From NCBI GenBank assembly GCA_021234155.1, contig JAJEKV010000040.1, positions 5,357,229-5,421,228 on the forward strand: 64,000 nucleotides of DNA. The letters are read 5' to 3'. The notes below the pieces were generated by a model that searched no databases, had not been told where the DNA came from, and saw only the letters and a list, made by a program, of their open reading frames with translations. The first letter of the stretch is position 1, and every line of letters starts with the position of its first letter. The DNA comes from Isoetes taiwanensis (lineage: Eukaryota; Streptophyta; Lycopodiopsida; Isoetales; Isoetaceae). Both the position numbers and the translations under genes were made by a program. Below, in pieces: positions 47,887-59,299 of the stretch.

Positions 47887-50800
47887 ATGTTTGTATTGTG
47901 GGGCTATGTAGTGGACAAAAGAGCGCTCAGTTAAAAAGACTTGCCGGGCATGTGATAATGGAAAGATCCAGTTACCATTGATTCCAGAACCACCACGAGT
48001 ATTATTTGAGCTATATACAAGAACAGATAACTTGGGTGATCATTTTCGGACAAACATTAGAAAGTACAACAATATATTCTCATTTGCCTCAGTGGGCGTG
48101 AAAATTGATGAGACGTTGGCAAATGCTATTGGTGGGACTTATACTTTTCGGGTCAATGGCCGCATGTGCCATAAGATAGGAACACTTTTTCCACCAGAAG
48201 GGCTTCAAGAACATGCAAAATTTGCATAAATATACATCATGGATGGTGACGACATGCAAGTCGAACGGAGGATGTCCATTTTTGACGGATTGAGGCAAGA
48301 AATAGTGGTGCAGTTGGAGGCCCTCATGACAGAGCACAATCCATTTGTTACCATATTTTTTACTGCGGCACAGATTATGCGTACTCATCCAACCATGGAT
48401 ATCCGTTTGCGCATACCTTCTTGCAATGTGCAAAATCCTGTGAGGACGCAATATAATGTTCCAACTGCAAATGAGGTGGCTGTTTTAATGCCCATTGACG
48501 ATAAGCCCGAAGATGGTCAGAGGGATATTATTGTACACTCTAAGGATGGTGGCGTGAAGTTTATAGATGCATCACTCAGCCTATGATCCATTGCACTTTG
48601 TGTTACTTCTTCCTTACGGTACAGACGGATGGCATTTTAAAATACCTCATGGACAGAGTGGTGCAAAAGAAGTAACTATTATGGAGTACTATAGATATCA
48701 CCTATTCACGCGTCATGGACATGTATCTCCCCTTCACATGGCTGGTCGGTTGTTTCAAGAATACATATGTGATATGTTTGCAAAGATGGAACAAGAAAGG
48801 CTACAATTTATTATGTTGAACCAACACACTATTCAAAAAGACATGTTGCAGGGTGTTATGGACTTTGAAGGAGATAATGCAGGTTCTGTTGGCCGAAAAA
48901 TTGTATTACTATCCTCACATATAGGAGGTCTGAGATACATGACCCAACGGTACCAAGATGCCATGTCTATTGTTCGCGAACTTGGCAGGCCAGACCTCTT
49001 TATAACCATGACTGCCAATGCAAATTGGGAAGAGATTAGGAGGGAATTATTATATGGCCAATCACCAAGTGATCGACCAGAGTTAGTGGCTAGAGTATTC
49101 CATATGAAAGTAAAGGAACTGGTAGATTTGATAACTAATCATGGTATACTCGGCCGCATAATCGCAAAAGTCTATGTTATTGAGTTCCAGAAGAGAGGCT
49201 TGCCACATGTACATTTGTTGACTATGCTGGATCAGGCAGACAAGCCCTTCACAGCCGAAGAGATTGATCAAATTATTTGTGCTGAAATACCAGACAGAGA
49301 CGTGTATCCTGAATTGTACGATATAGTCACCCGTAATATGATGCATGGGCCATGTGGTACTGGATATCCGAATAGTCCGTGCATGCAGGATGGTAAGTGT
49401 ACAAAACGTTATCCACGTGCATTTTCAGATGAGACGACAGTTGTTGATGGATATCCATTGTACCGAAGAAGGGATGACGGCCGAAAGGTGAAAAAAGGGG
49501 ATATAGATTTAGACAACAGATGGGTTGTGCCATATAATCCCTGGTTGACATCGTACTTCAAGTGCTATATCAATGTTGAGGTATGTGTTGCTCTAAAGGC
49601 TGTTAAATATTTGTACAAGTACGTCTACAAAGGGCCTGATATGATCAATGTGAACTTAGAAACAGCGAGTGATGGTGCATCCACTAGCAGGACATCCACC
49701 ATAAACCATGATGAGATTGAGCAATTCTTGAATGCACGCTATTTCTCATTTTCTGAGGCATCATGGAGAATCCTCTCATATGAGATACAACAGCAGTTTC
49801 CCCATGTCACTAGATTAGTTGTGCATCTTCCAATGCAACAAGATGTATACTATCGAGAAGGTATGAGCGTGGACAGTATAAGGAGCAAGAATAACGGAAC
49901 AACGTTGACAGCTTTTTTTGAGTTGAATGCATCTGGAGACAGAGAGGCTACAAAATTGCTCTACCATGATTTTCCTAAAAAATTTACCTATGATAAACCC
50001 AGTCGAAAATGGCAGGTCAAAGAGAATACCCAGAGGTTTCCCACTATTGGATGCATGTACTTTGTTAATCCTTCAGAACGAGAGCGATACTATTTACGAC
50101 TCCTGTTGACCTGCGTGACAGGTGCAATTAGTTTTGAAGATTTACGCTCTTTTGATAAAGAATATAAAGAAGCTTGCATTCGTCATGGGTTGCTTTGAGA
50201 TGACACAGAATGGCTTGAGTCTCTTCAAGAAGCAGCAGCATGGGGCATGCCACCACAATTGCGGCACATGTTCGCCATGATTCTTTTAAATTGTGAACCA
50301 TCGAATCCACTACAACTGTGGGAAGAAGTCAAGCTTTCTATGAGCGATGACTTCTTGCATGAGGCACGAAAGGTTGCAGAAGATCAAAGTGTAAATATGT
50401 GTGATCAATTTTTGGACATGGCACTTCTAGACATTGAAGATCATATGAACTCTGTCGGACGATCCTTAAGGGAGTTTGATTTCATTCTTCCTGAGCGTGC
50501 AATAGATCCATATATGATATTTCGGGATGAGGTGTTTCAAGAAGATATGGTAGAGGTGCAAGAAGATGTGGACAGCTTATATCACGACCAGCGTGTTATC
50601 TTCATCCGTGTGATCGATGAGCACGTGATGCTAGAAAAAGGAAGGGTATTTTTCGTGCAGGGTGCAAGCGGCTCCGGAAAGAGTTTTCTGTTTAACACCA
50701 TGTTGTCTTATGTCCGTGCCAAAGGTATCATTGCCTTGTTAGTTGCATCTTCAGGAATTGCGTCCACTTTATTGAAGGGTGGGCGCACTGCACATTCAAG

Positions 50801-52280
50801 GTTCAAGATACCGATAAACATAGATGAGACGTCAACTTGCAATATTCCAAAGCAGTCGGAGCTGGCAAAATTAATAAGAGCGACTCGCGTGATTATATGG
50901 GATGAGGCCCCAATGATGCATAAATATGTTTATGAGGCATTGGATAGAACATCCATGACGTGATGTCATGTGACAAATTGTTTGGGGGACTCATTGTTGT
51001 TTTGCGAGGAGATTTTCGCCAGCTTCCACCTGTGGTTCCACGAGGAAATCGCCCCCAAATTGTGCATGCTTCCTTGAAATGCTCTTACATATGGGATCAT
51101 ATCGAGGAACATAAGCTGAACGTAAATATGTGAGTAATGAACAGTGTGGGAAGAGATGCGGAAGAGCAAAAGGCGTTTGCAGATGATCTTTTACGAGTTG
51201 GAGATGGACTTGAGACCACATTTCGCAATATTCTCCGTGGAAATTGACCGTTCCTCAATTTGTTATATTGGCAGGCTTTGGGTAAACTTAATCAATGCAA
51301 AGATTTCTTTGCATGGAGGGAATGCTATATTGGCAGGATTTGGGTAAATTTGTAGAATGCTTAGAACTACAAGAATTATGCAGATGGCAAACAAATGATT
51401 GCAGTTGATCTACATATTCAACTGTATTGCCATGTTCTTTTCCAAACAATTTTACATTTAAATATTTAACTATATTACAATGTCCTTTTCCAACAACTAC
51501 AAACGTGATGCGTCTTCCATAAGAGATTTGTGTGAAGTCGCAAGACTTAAATGACTTATTAGACTTAAATGACTTGTTATAGCCGTGACATTCCCTGATG
51601 TTTCAACGAATTATGGAAGTGTGTCCTATTGGGTGCAAAGGGATATACTTACGCCACTGAATGAGGATGTAGATGAAGTAAACAAGAGGATGACAGAGTG
51701 GTTGCCTGCTGCACCTAATGATTATTACAGTGCTAATTGAGCTGTTAATGAGAATGACGCATGGGTCTATCCTATCGAATTTTTGAATGCACAAACTCCG
51801 AGTGGGATGCCTCCTCATCAATTAACTTTGAAGGTTGGCATGATTGTCATGTTATTGAGGTCTGTTTCTACACGTAAGGGACTCTACAATGGCACTCGCC
51901 TCATTATACGTTCATTGGGAAGACGTGCTATAAATGCCGAGATTGTCACTGGAAAGAATATTGGAAGCAGAGTGTTCATATTTAGAATATCTTTGGTGCC
52001 CAATAATGCAGAACTTCCATTTCAGTTTGAGCGCATACAATTCCCACTGCGTCCAGCTTTTGGTATGACAATCAACAAGTCCCAAGGCCAAACAATGAAA
52101 ATGGTTGGTTTGTATTTGCCAAATCTAGTATTCAGTCGCGGACAACTCTACGTGGCACTCTCGAGAACTCAAGGAATCCAAGGCATAAAGGTACTCATTC
52201 TATCGAAGGATGGAGATGCTTCTGCAGATGTCGACAGATCACGATATACAACAAATATCGTATACAAAAAACTCCTCTAA
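47887..52280 (+). pseudogene. Helitron RepHel protein (rolling-circle Rep plus Pif1-type helicase)
   Basis: Collinear plus-strand pieces follow the plant Helitron order. The N-terminal zinc-like CLYCGAM...CRACDNGKIQLP passes into 47,978-48,229 (ENIRKYN-type block RTNIRKYNNIFSFASVGV). 48,239-48,586 is a linker. Rep is 48,567-50,198, with PDLFITMTANANWEEI, the HUH motif GLPHVHLL and the two-tyrosine motif VKYLYKYVYKG. Helicase is 50,247-50,963, with Walker A GASGSGKSF and Walker [21 protein letters not shown], then in another frame [11 protein letters not shown]. The C-terminal helicase is about 51,590-52,280, with MTINKSQGQT and QLYVALSRTQG. Breaks: TAG near 47,911, frame changes near 48,230, 48,570, 50,200 and 50,953, and scrambled sequence at 51,230-51,580. 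It would nick and unwind its own ends. Confidence 0.92.
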
Positions 52281-52385
52281 GTGTGAGTCTAATACTTAAA
52301 AATCACAACTTCTAATTTCTCTTTGTTCTCATTGATATCTTCTACTTGCTTTCTTCCTTTTATTTTTATCTTACTTACTATGTAG

Positions 52386-53146
52386 ATGGTGCGTATTTTG
52401 GTCCCGTGGTATGTCTTCGGTCACCATGTCGCCAAATGCCTAAAGGGTGACGGAAGCTACCACATCTCCCGTGTTACTTATGTCATACGCGCTCTTGGAT
52501 CATGGTATGACTGGGAACGAAAATACCATGCTCATGTACATGGGTAGCAAGCGTGGAAATTGAGGAGCTCATTGCAAAGCTCAAAGAAATATTTAGCACT
52601 GATGAGGTTGTCAAGTTGGAGCACTTTATCCAACTAATTGATGACTTCCTGTTTGCTCAAGTTCACCCGAGGGAACGTTGTTTATGCGGATGTGCTGTGA
52701 GAGAGATAGGTGGAGGATAGAGTACATGTATCTATTTATCAGATAATGTAGTGCTTTGACTAACTTTCGATTGTTCATCCTTTTTTTATCAGATGAGAAA
52801 CGACACTGTGCACTGGCGAATTGGTGTTTTGGTAGCAAAAGAACTCACTTGCATTGGAATATATAATGGAACACTTTTTAGGGTCTACAAATCACTTCTT
52901 CCCGATGCGGTATCTAATTCCATTATACGAGCCTACCTTCGGGATGAGTTGTCTCATGTGCTTGATAGTCGTGAGACATCGTGGGCAGTTCGAATCAATG
53001 ACTTGCCTGTACATTTCACTTTTACCCCGACTACGATGTTATCTGTCAGAGAAGTGAAGATATCACGGGAGCATCCAACGAAGTACAACATTAGGCCCTT
53101 GGTGATGTGCGCCATGTGGAGATGTATATTTAGAGTTCCATCGTGA
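52386..53146 (+). other. Unrecognised frames between helicase and Helitron 3' end
   Basis: Frame 52,386-52,547 (MVRILVPWYVFGHHVAKCLK ... WYDWERKYHAHVHG) continues in another frame to about 52,720 (VASVEIEELIAKLKEIFSTD ... RERCLCGC). A further frame, 52,793-53,146 (117 aa), contains RVYKSLLPDAVSNSIIRAYL and WAVRINDLPVHFTFTPTTM. None is part of the standard RepHel protein. They could be an accessory Helitron gene or captured host sequence. I recognise no domain. Confidence 0.4.
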
Positions 53147-53465
53147 ACTAAAACATCAATGAGCCAGGACAAGATTTTGTGTTTTATATATTTTTGTACT
53201 TATTTCTTATTGATGTACTTAACTACTTCTAAGAGTGCCATTTTCCACATCAATTTTGGATTTGTCTTTCCAGATTTTTTGCCTTCAGAGGTAGATTTAA
53301 CTATCTCCTATAAAATCCATGAACGTAAATGCTACTGGCATTATACTATTTCAATAACAAAAATAATTACAAAAGCAAATAACGTCAAAATTTCACATAT
53401 AGACGTTTGAGGCACATATTTTATGAGAGTGTTAAAGGCCAAGCAAAAACACATCCCAGAACATT

Positions 53466-53496
53466 AGCCCGGCAACGCCGAGCACCCGTTTACTAG
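53466..53496 (+). other. Helitron 3' terminus with hairpin
   Basis: GCCCGGCAACGCCGAGC can fold into a 5-6 bp stem. ACCCGTTTA follows, and then CTAG. A hairpin shortly before CTRR marks the Helitron replication end. The matching terminus at 61,840-61,872 differs by a few bases, some of which weaken the stem. Confidence 0.88.
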
Positions 53497-54169
53497 TCTA
53501 CTTATTTAAATTGTTTTTTCCGGGTTCGCTAATGCCGCTAACGCTTTTTCCGGCAAATGTAACGCTTTTTTCGGCAAATATAAGTCGAATTTCCAATTTC
53601 CGGCCATAATTTCCCTTCACCCTTTTTTTTTTTGGCAATGCATACGTTTTTTCTGGCGGTGGATGCATTACAGGGATGTGGCGGTAGATTCGTCTGGTCC
53701 ATTATGCTCTTCTGCAGCGTTGAAGGTCTGTTGTTGAAGGTGCGAAGCTGCTCTAGCCGTGAAGCCACATTTGAAATGTTTGTCAAAAGCAGCATGCCCT
53801 GCTATAGAATGGAACTCTACATTTAAGAGGAGCGGATTGATCTACACGAACTTTTGTTGCTGCGCAAACAGAGATAAGCTTGAGATTTTGTCGGTTTGAT
53901 ACAGATTTTCAAATCTAGGGCTTTATGTTTCTAAGAGTTTTTCAAAATTTTCTTCTCATTGAGAGGTTTCTTTCATCAGGTTATTATGGCATCTGCAAAA
54001 TAGCTCTTTTCTGTTCCAGCATTTTTGTAAGATGTTTAACACTTTAGGTTTAAGATCTAATTCTTTTAGCTATTGCAGATTGTTCAGCTTGCTAAGTTAG
54101 CATTTGCTTCCCATAATAAGGACTCTTTTTCAATTTGACAATTTGAGTCGATTGGTTTATTTGGCGCAG
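53497..54169. other. Helitron 3' flank; no gene
   Basis: Repeats of TTTTTCCGGCAAAT-like words occur at 53,515-53,580. No frame is supported. Confidence 0.3.
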
Positions 54170-55110
54170 TTCGGAGGCATATAATCAGGTTGGTTCTTAT
54201 TTCAAGTTCTGGTTTCACAAAATACTTGATTACATGATAACCATGCGATCTATTAATCATAGCCTATGGACATGGTTTATTATGTGTTTTTGTGGTGTCA
54301 AGTAAATGCACGTTACTTTTTCTGTTAATGATGCATTTAATTCCATGGTCTTTTTGTCTATAACATATTGTTTTACTTTCAGTCAACAATTGGAGCACTT
54401 GAAGCAGAGCCGTGGCTGGTTTCTTTGGCATGTCGTTCGGAGACATTTCACATAATCAGGTGTGGTTCTTAGCTTTTTAAGTTCCAGTATTGTAGAAGTA
54501 GTTGAAGATTACATTCTAACCATTTGATCTGTTGGTCAGAGCCTATGACAGAGATTTATCCCCTAACCCATCTTCCATGTGAGTTTAATTCACCACTAAG
54601 AATAAATGCAGTTAATTTCTTAATAAACTAGATTATATTTCTTATTTCATTTACTGTAAGTGGGTTTATTATATTCTAATGCATCTATGTAGTAGGCTGC
54701 TCAAATCTCTGATTTTCAAGTATAATTTCTCTATTTTCCTTTCTTGCATGGATTGCTTCAAAAAATGGCGGATGTAAACCTTCCAGTTTGATTGTAGTGG
54801 TCTAGCTCTCCAATAGAGAATCATCTTAAGCACACAAGAAGTGCCGGATTCACTATTAAATGTGTAGAGCTACAAACTTTTGTGACAAGATTTCGTCTGT
54901 CTAGGGTTCGGTTGGCTACAAGACTGAGTATTTTCGCTTTGTGTTTCCTCTTCCTCAAAGCACCTCTGAAGTTTGCATTCTGCACTTTATTTTTAGCTCG
55001 CAAAAGCTGAGGTTTATCCCCTAACCCGTCTTCCATGTGATTTTAATCCACCACTAAGAATAAATGCAGTTAATTTCTTGAAAAACTAGATTATATTTCT
55101 CATTTCATTA
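54170..55110. repeat. Set of diverged direct repeats
   Basis: Three relations are visible. 54,170-54,270 resembles 54,436-54,545 (GTTCGGAG(G/A)CAT, CATAATCAGG, GATCT...AGCCTATG). 54,549-54,655 resembles 55,017-55,110 (TCTTCCATGTGA, CACTAAGAATAAATGCAGTT). 54,656-54,730 is nearly identical to 59,703-59,775 (TTATTATATTCTAATGCATC). They look like fragments of one repeat family. No ends or coding were found. Confidence 0.65.
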
Positions 55111-57754
55111 TTTCATTTTCAATAATCATGCTTTTCTACCAGATTTTGAGTAGGATGTTCAGATTTTAAGCATGTTCAAACATGTTTCAAGAAGTTTGCA
55201 ATAAACTTAGTCTATCTTCTTTATTTTTGAATGTCCATTTAACTTATGATGTTACCTCAGATTTTGGCACCACCATATTTTCTACTTCCAAGAAGCTAAA
55301 TTTCGCTATTTGGCGATTTTTTAGGGGTTTTTAATTTTTTTTTGGCTAAACTAAATGTAAAAAATGACCAAAAAAAAAAAAATTTCGCCTAAGATTTTTG
55401 GCGCCACTGCCAACCATCGGGGTGTTTCGCCAAAGCTCGTTGTCGGTGGAGCTCCATCTGTGTCAAAAATCGCTTAACATTATATGGTGTGGGGCTCCCA
55501 AGACTGGCAGAATCGCCAAACATCAATCCTCAAATCCGGTAGGAGCTTCATGAAATCGCCCAATAGGATCTGTAAAAAAAAAATTTGATCCAATTTTTGT
55601 GTTGCAGATTTCAAATTCAAGCATAAAAAATACCTAGATAATGATCTGAAGGCGATTCTCAGACTTTTACATGAAGACATCAAGCTAAGACTATTAAGGT
55701 TTGAGTCCATTTTTTAGACTTTGTGTTCATCTTTTGTATAGAAGACAGCCATAGAAGAGGCTGAGCCTATGTGGGTTTCGTCCTTTGGTTTCCAAGCTAT
55801 CAATAGTGAAATGAAGCAGGAATTATTAACACGAAAAGTTCTCATGTGCGATGGCTCAAAAATGTTACAAATAAATAGGTACATTTAATTCATTCAATGC
55901 TTGTCCAGTATTATTAAAAATAAGAACATAATCTATATAGGCTATTGAGTGGGCCTGTAGGATTGTAGGCCCTAAAGATAATAAAGATAACTATCTTGTT
56001 TATTATATGTCTCCACACAAAATAAATATGTTGTGCACCCATAAGAATTCGCAAGTGCAGATGCATCTGGCAAGTTCAGTCTTAGGGGACTTGTCTAATT
56101 TTCTTAATACCATGACATTCCCAGATGGCAGCTTCAATGGTCTGTTAGTCAGTGGCATAGGGAAGGCTGCTAATTGGTAGTTCAAAACATCCAATATGTA
56201 GATTTCTCTCCCTTTCCCACTTTCTCTAATCTTGCAGGGGAAATAAACTTCATGTCATGATTATCATATCTTCGTTTTGAAATGGTCATTGGCTAGTGTT
56301 GATGGCCAACAGGTTATTTCTTCTAAGAATTCTTATCAAATCATCTTATATAACATGATTCAAAGCAGCTTTATTTCTCAAAAATACATGGATAAATCCT
56401 TCAAGAGACTTGTCCACTAGAAAACGCTTCCTAAGGAAAACCTCTTGAACGTTTCAGCTGATGGATTCATTGTTAAAGATACTCAATGGGACAATTTAGA
56501 GTAGCTGGAAATTGAGATTGCTAGAGGGCTAAGCATACAGCTGCAAGGAAGAAAATGCTGGCCAAGTCTGAGGAGCATTTCATCTTTACCTGCGCGGCCT
56601 ACTATATCATGAGGAAGATGCTATTGTATTGGGAATTGCTTATGAGAGGCAGAAAGAAGTTTTCTATGCTGCAATCAAAGTGCCAGCTGGAGTAAGCCCC
56701 TACCTTCTAGAAAACCCTGCAGTAAATAGGTTGTTCATCTTGATTGTAAAATGTTTGTTATGGGATCTTTATTTAGCAAACCCGTCAATACTTGCAGCTT
56801 GTTTTCTGCCTGGAAAACAGGACGGGTTAAACACAAGGTATATTCTATTATACAGTTAAGGTTAAAGATCAACATATGTTTGTTGCGGCACCAGAAGTCT
56901 GCTCTCTAAATGTCTGTACACACTGCAGCCATCAACAGTCAATTGCCAGAAATTGTATAAAAGCTATCTTGAGGTGGAGGAGCGCTTTAAAGCAAGCCAA
57001 TCTAGTGGAAGAGGTAACTTTATCTTCTTGACAAAAATCTCCTGTAACTGAAGCGTGTAAGTATAGCAGGCTTCATGACCTTTGAAAGCTCTGTCTCATT
57101 GCTATATGCTGGGACAAAGACAGAACAGAACTAATTGCCTTAATGTATGGACGGTTTAAGCCTTAAGTTGTAGCCTTGAATTAACATATTAGGTAGATTT
57201 CTTATTTGTGATGTGCATCCCCATATCAAATAAATGGTCGCCATCCTGCTATCCCTCATCTAAATCATTGCATAGACTAGTGAAATTATGGGTTTAAAAA
57301 CCTGATATGCAGCAGAAACTTTTGAGATAAGGCAAGCATTTATTACTTATACTCTGTTATGCCATATTCTTATTTTTGAGCTATTGTTATGCACATGTTT
57401 GTTGTTGAGCTATTATTTTTCCCCTCTTATGCACATGTTTACAGTCCTTTTTTCTACAGATTAAGTAAGTTTAGCATCAACATCATCCATAAATGGCTTT
57501 GGGTTCTTCCAACGAGACTTGTGTGCATTAAATAAAGCTTGTCAAGTACAAAAGCGTATACAAGCTACTCTAAGGTGCTTTTATTTGATTGCTTTCTTTA
57601 TCTTTAGCATTTTGTCTTCTTCTACCTTACTTTATTGCTCTCTTTCTTTTAAGTTGATTTTTAGTACGATTGTGACTTGTAAGAACACATCATTGTATAT
57701 GCTGCATGCACATAGAAAGGCTTTTTAAGCAAGCAGCTCATTCTTCTAAAACCA
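55111..57754. other. Unassigned stretch with exon-like pieces
   Basis: No complete gene. Plus-strand segment 56,929-57,013, bounded by CACTGCAG and GAG|GTAAC, reads STVNCQKLYKSYLEVEERFK. This recalls Myb/SANT-like domains found with plant transposases. Another open piece ends KEVFYAAIKVPAG|GTAAGC-type near 56,691. They may be parts of an intron-containing transposase gene related to the hAT remnant downstream, but the link is speculative. Confidence 0.3.
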
Positions 57755-58028
57755 TTTATGGGCCATTTTTCTTATATAGTGGCACGAATTGAAATGCCCT
57801 GCAGGTTACCATTTATTTGGCTCACGAAAGTGCTTACAAGTTGCTTCTGATACCAACCTTTGTTCAATATCAAAATAATAGGGCCAGCAATTTTATGGGC
57901 CATTTTTCTTATATAGTGGCACGAATTGAAATGCCCTGCAGGTTACCATTTATTTGGCTTACGAAAGTGCTTACAAGTTGCTTCTGATACCAACCTTTGT
58001 TCAATATCAAAATAATAGGGCCAGCAAG
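57755..58028. repeat. Near-perfect tandem duplication, unit 137 bp
   Basis: 57,755-57,891 and 57,892-58,028 differ at about one position (GGCTCACG versus GGCTTACG). Each contains CTTATATAGTGGCACGAATT and TTCTGATACCAACC. The high identity shows a recent duplication. Confidence 0.93.
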
Positions 58029-58353
58029 CAGAGGTACAATGATTGAGCACCTAAGATAGATTGTTATCTTTTATTATGACATGTCAAACCTGCATTGAGA
58101 TTGAGATTGCTTATTTTGTCCACCTCTAGTCCATGCTCTGCTTATTTGCTCTTATATTAACTCTTATATGCACCTTTATGCATTTTTTCTTTAACATCTA
58201 GTACGATTCATGGTTTCTAACATATTATTGTATTTTGTAGTATACAACACATTTAAAGACTTTTTACTAGAAAAGGTATGCCCTTCTTTTTGCATCAAGG
58301 ACCAATATTATATGCGATATTTCTCTAATCTTAAATATTTGGTGACAATGTAG

Positions 58354-58860
58354 ATGAAGCGTCAAGTAGGCCTCAAGCGATTTTTGTCTAGAGATGTGGA
58401 TATAGGACCGGTGCCATCTTCTTCAAATAGTCATATGGAGGAATCTTCAAAGAAGGACAATGGCGATGGTATTTTCTTAGCAGCGGATGGCTTTTGGATT
58501 ATCAGAAATTAAAAGCACAGGGCCCTCTTTTTGGAGATACCATGGTCAAACGATTTAAAGATATCAAGGATCCATTAGAATTTGGTGCTGTCACTCGACT
58601 ATGGGAATTGCTTGGATCTAATAGTCTATTGCGTGTAGCAATTTCTGAGTATTTTAGACTTGCAGAATTATGTCCAAGATGAACGATGCTTTTCCACATT
58701 GAGTTTTTTGAAGAATAAGCTCAGAAATAGGCTTGATGATAATTTGGATGCCACACTAAGGCTGTATGCATGTGATTACAGTTTGTATGATTTCCCATAT
58801 GAGAGGGTTTTTGAACTTTGGAATGATGCTTGCAAGCGCAGATCAGTTACTAGAACATAA
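58354..58860 (+). pseudogene. hAT transposase remnant (C-terminal dimerisation region)
   Basis: Frame 58,494-58,682 holds LWELLGSNSLLRVAISEYFR. After a frameshift near 58,672, frame 58,660-58,860 reads VQDERCFSTLSFLKNKLRNR, followed by LDATLRLYACDY and FPYERVFELWNDA. ERxFS...K...RNRL is the hallmark of the hAT C-terminal dimerisation domain as I recall it from plant proteins. An upstream piece (58,354-58,480) opens MKRQVGLKRFLSRDVD, like the N-terminus of some hAT proteins. The RNase H core between them is missing. No terminal repeats or 8-bp duplication were found. Confidence 0.75.
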
Positions 58861-59109
58861 GTTGCAGTTGAGGAGAATAACACCAATACATTGTCTGAAG
58901 TACAAACAAGCAAAGAAGAAGACTTTAACCAATTGTTTATTGTGGATGATGAAGATTAGATATATTTATGATTAATGCTTCATAATACTATTATTACAAG
59001 ATGTTTCCATTTATTTTATATACTGAGCAATATTGCAATAAATCCCTTCTTTAAAAATATTGTTTTTTTTTTTCAATAACAAATGGCTATTATTTATATC
59101 ATTTCTTTG

Positions 59110-59292
59110 TCAAAGTTTAGCCAAGTGATAGAAACTTTTGAAGGAAGAAAATATCTTGTTTAGCTAAAGACAAGAAACTTTAGTTTAGAAAAGGCATCTA
59201 GTTTAGCCAAACTTAAGAAAGTTTTGACTCCAATTTTGAGGTAGTTTAGCTAAACCTATTCTGGCTAAACAAAAATATGGGTTTAGTAATTT
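59110..59292. repeat. Cluster of GTTTAGCTAAAC-type palindromes
   Basis: Words TTTAGCCAAG, GTTTAGCTAAAG, AGTTTAGCCAAAC, GTTTAGCTAAACC and GGCTAAAC recur within 180 bp at irregular spacing. A related TTGGCTAAACTAAA occurs near 55,340. The organisation resembles the palindrome clusters at 1.6 kb and 5.3 kb, with a different word. Confidence 0.6.
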
Positions 59293-59299
59293 ATTCCCT

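Larger units (their letters stand above)
47860..53496 (+). mobile_element. Helitron, autonomous type, decayed
   Basis: Rolling-circle transposon with a Rep/helicase coding region (47,887-52,280), extra downstream frames, and a typical 3' terminus. The terminus is a short hairpin (CCGGCAACGCCG) followed within about 12 bp by CTAG at 53,493-53,496 and a T. The same 3' terminus occurs at 61,869-61,872 on a deleted relative. The 5' TC end was not found, so the left limit is only where coding begins. Confidence 0.85.

Noticed and set aside
57860-58002. TTCTGATACCAACC as a primer-binding site
   Set aside because: It resembles the Met tRNA site complement but no LTR ends adjoin it and it lies in a tandem duplication.
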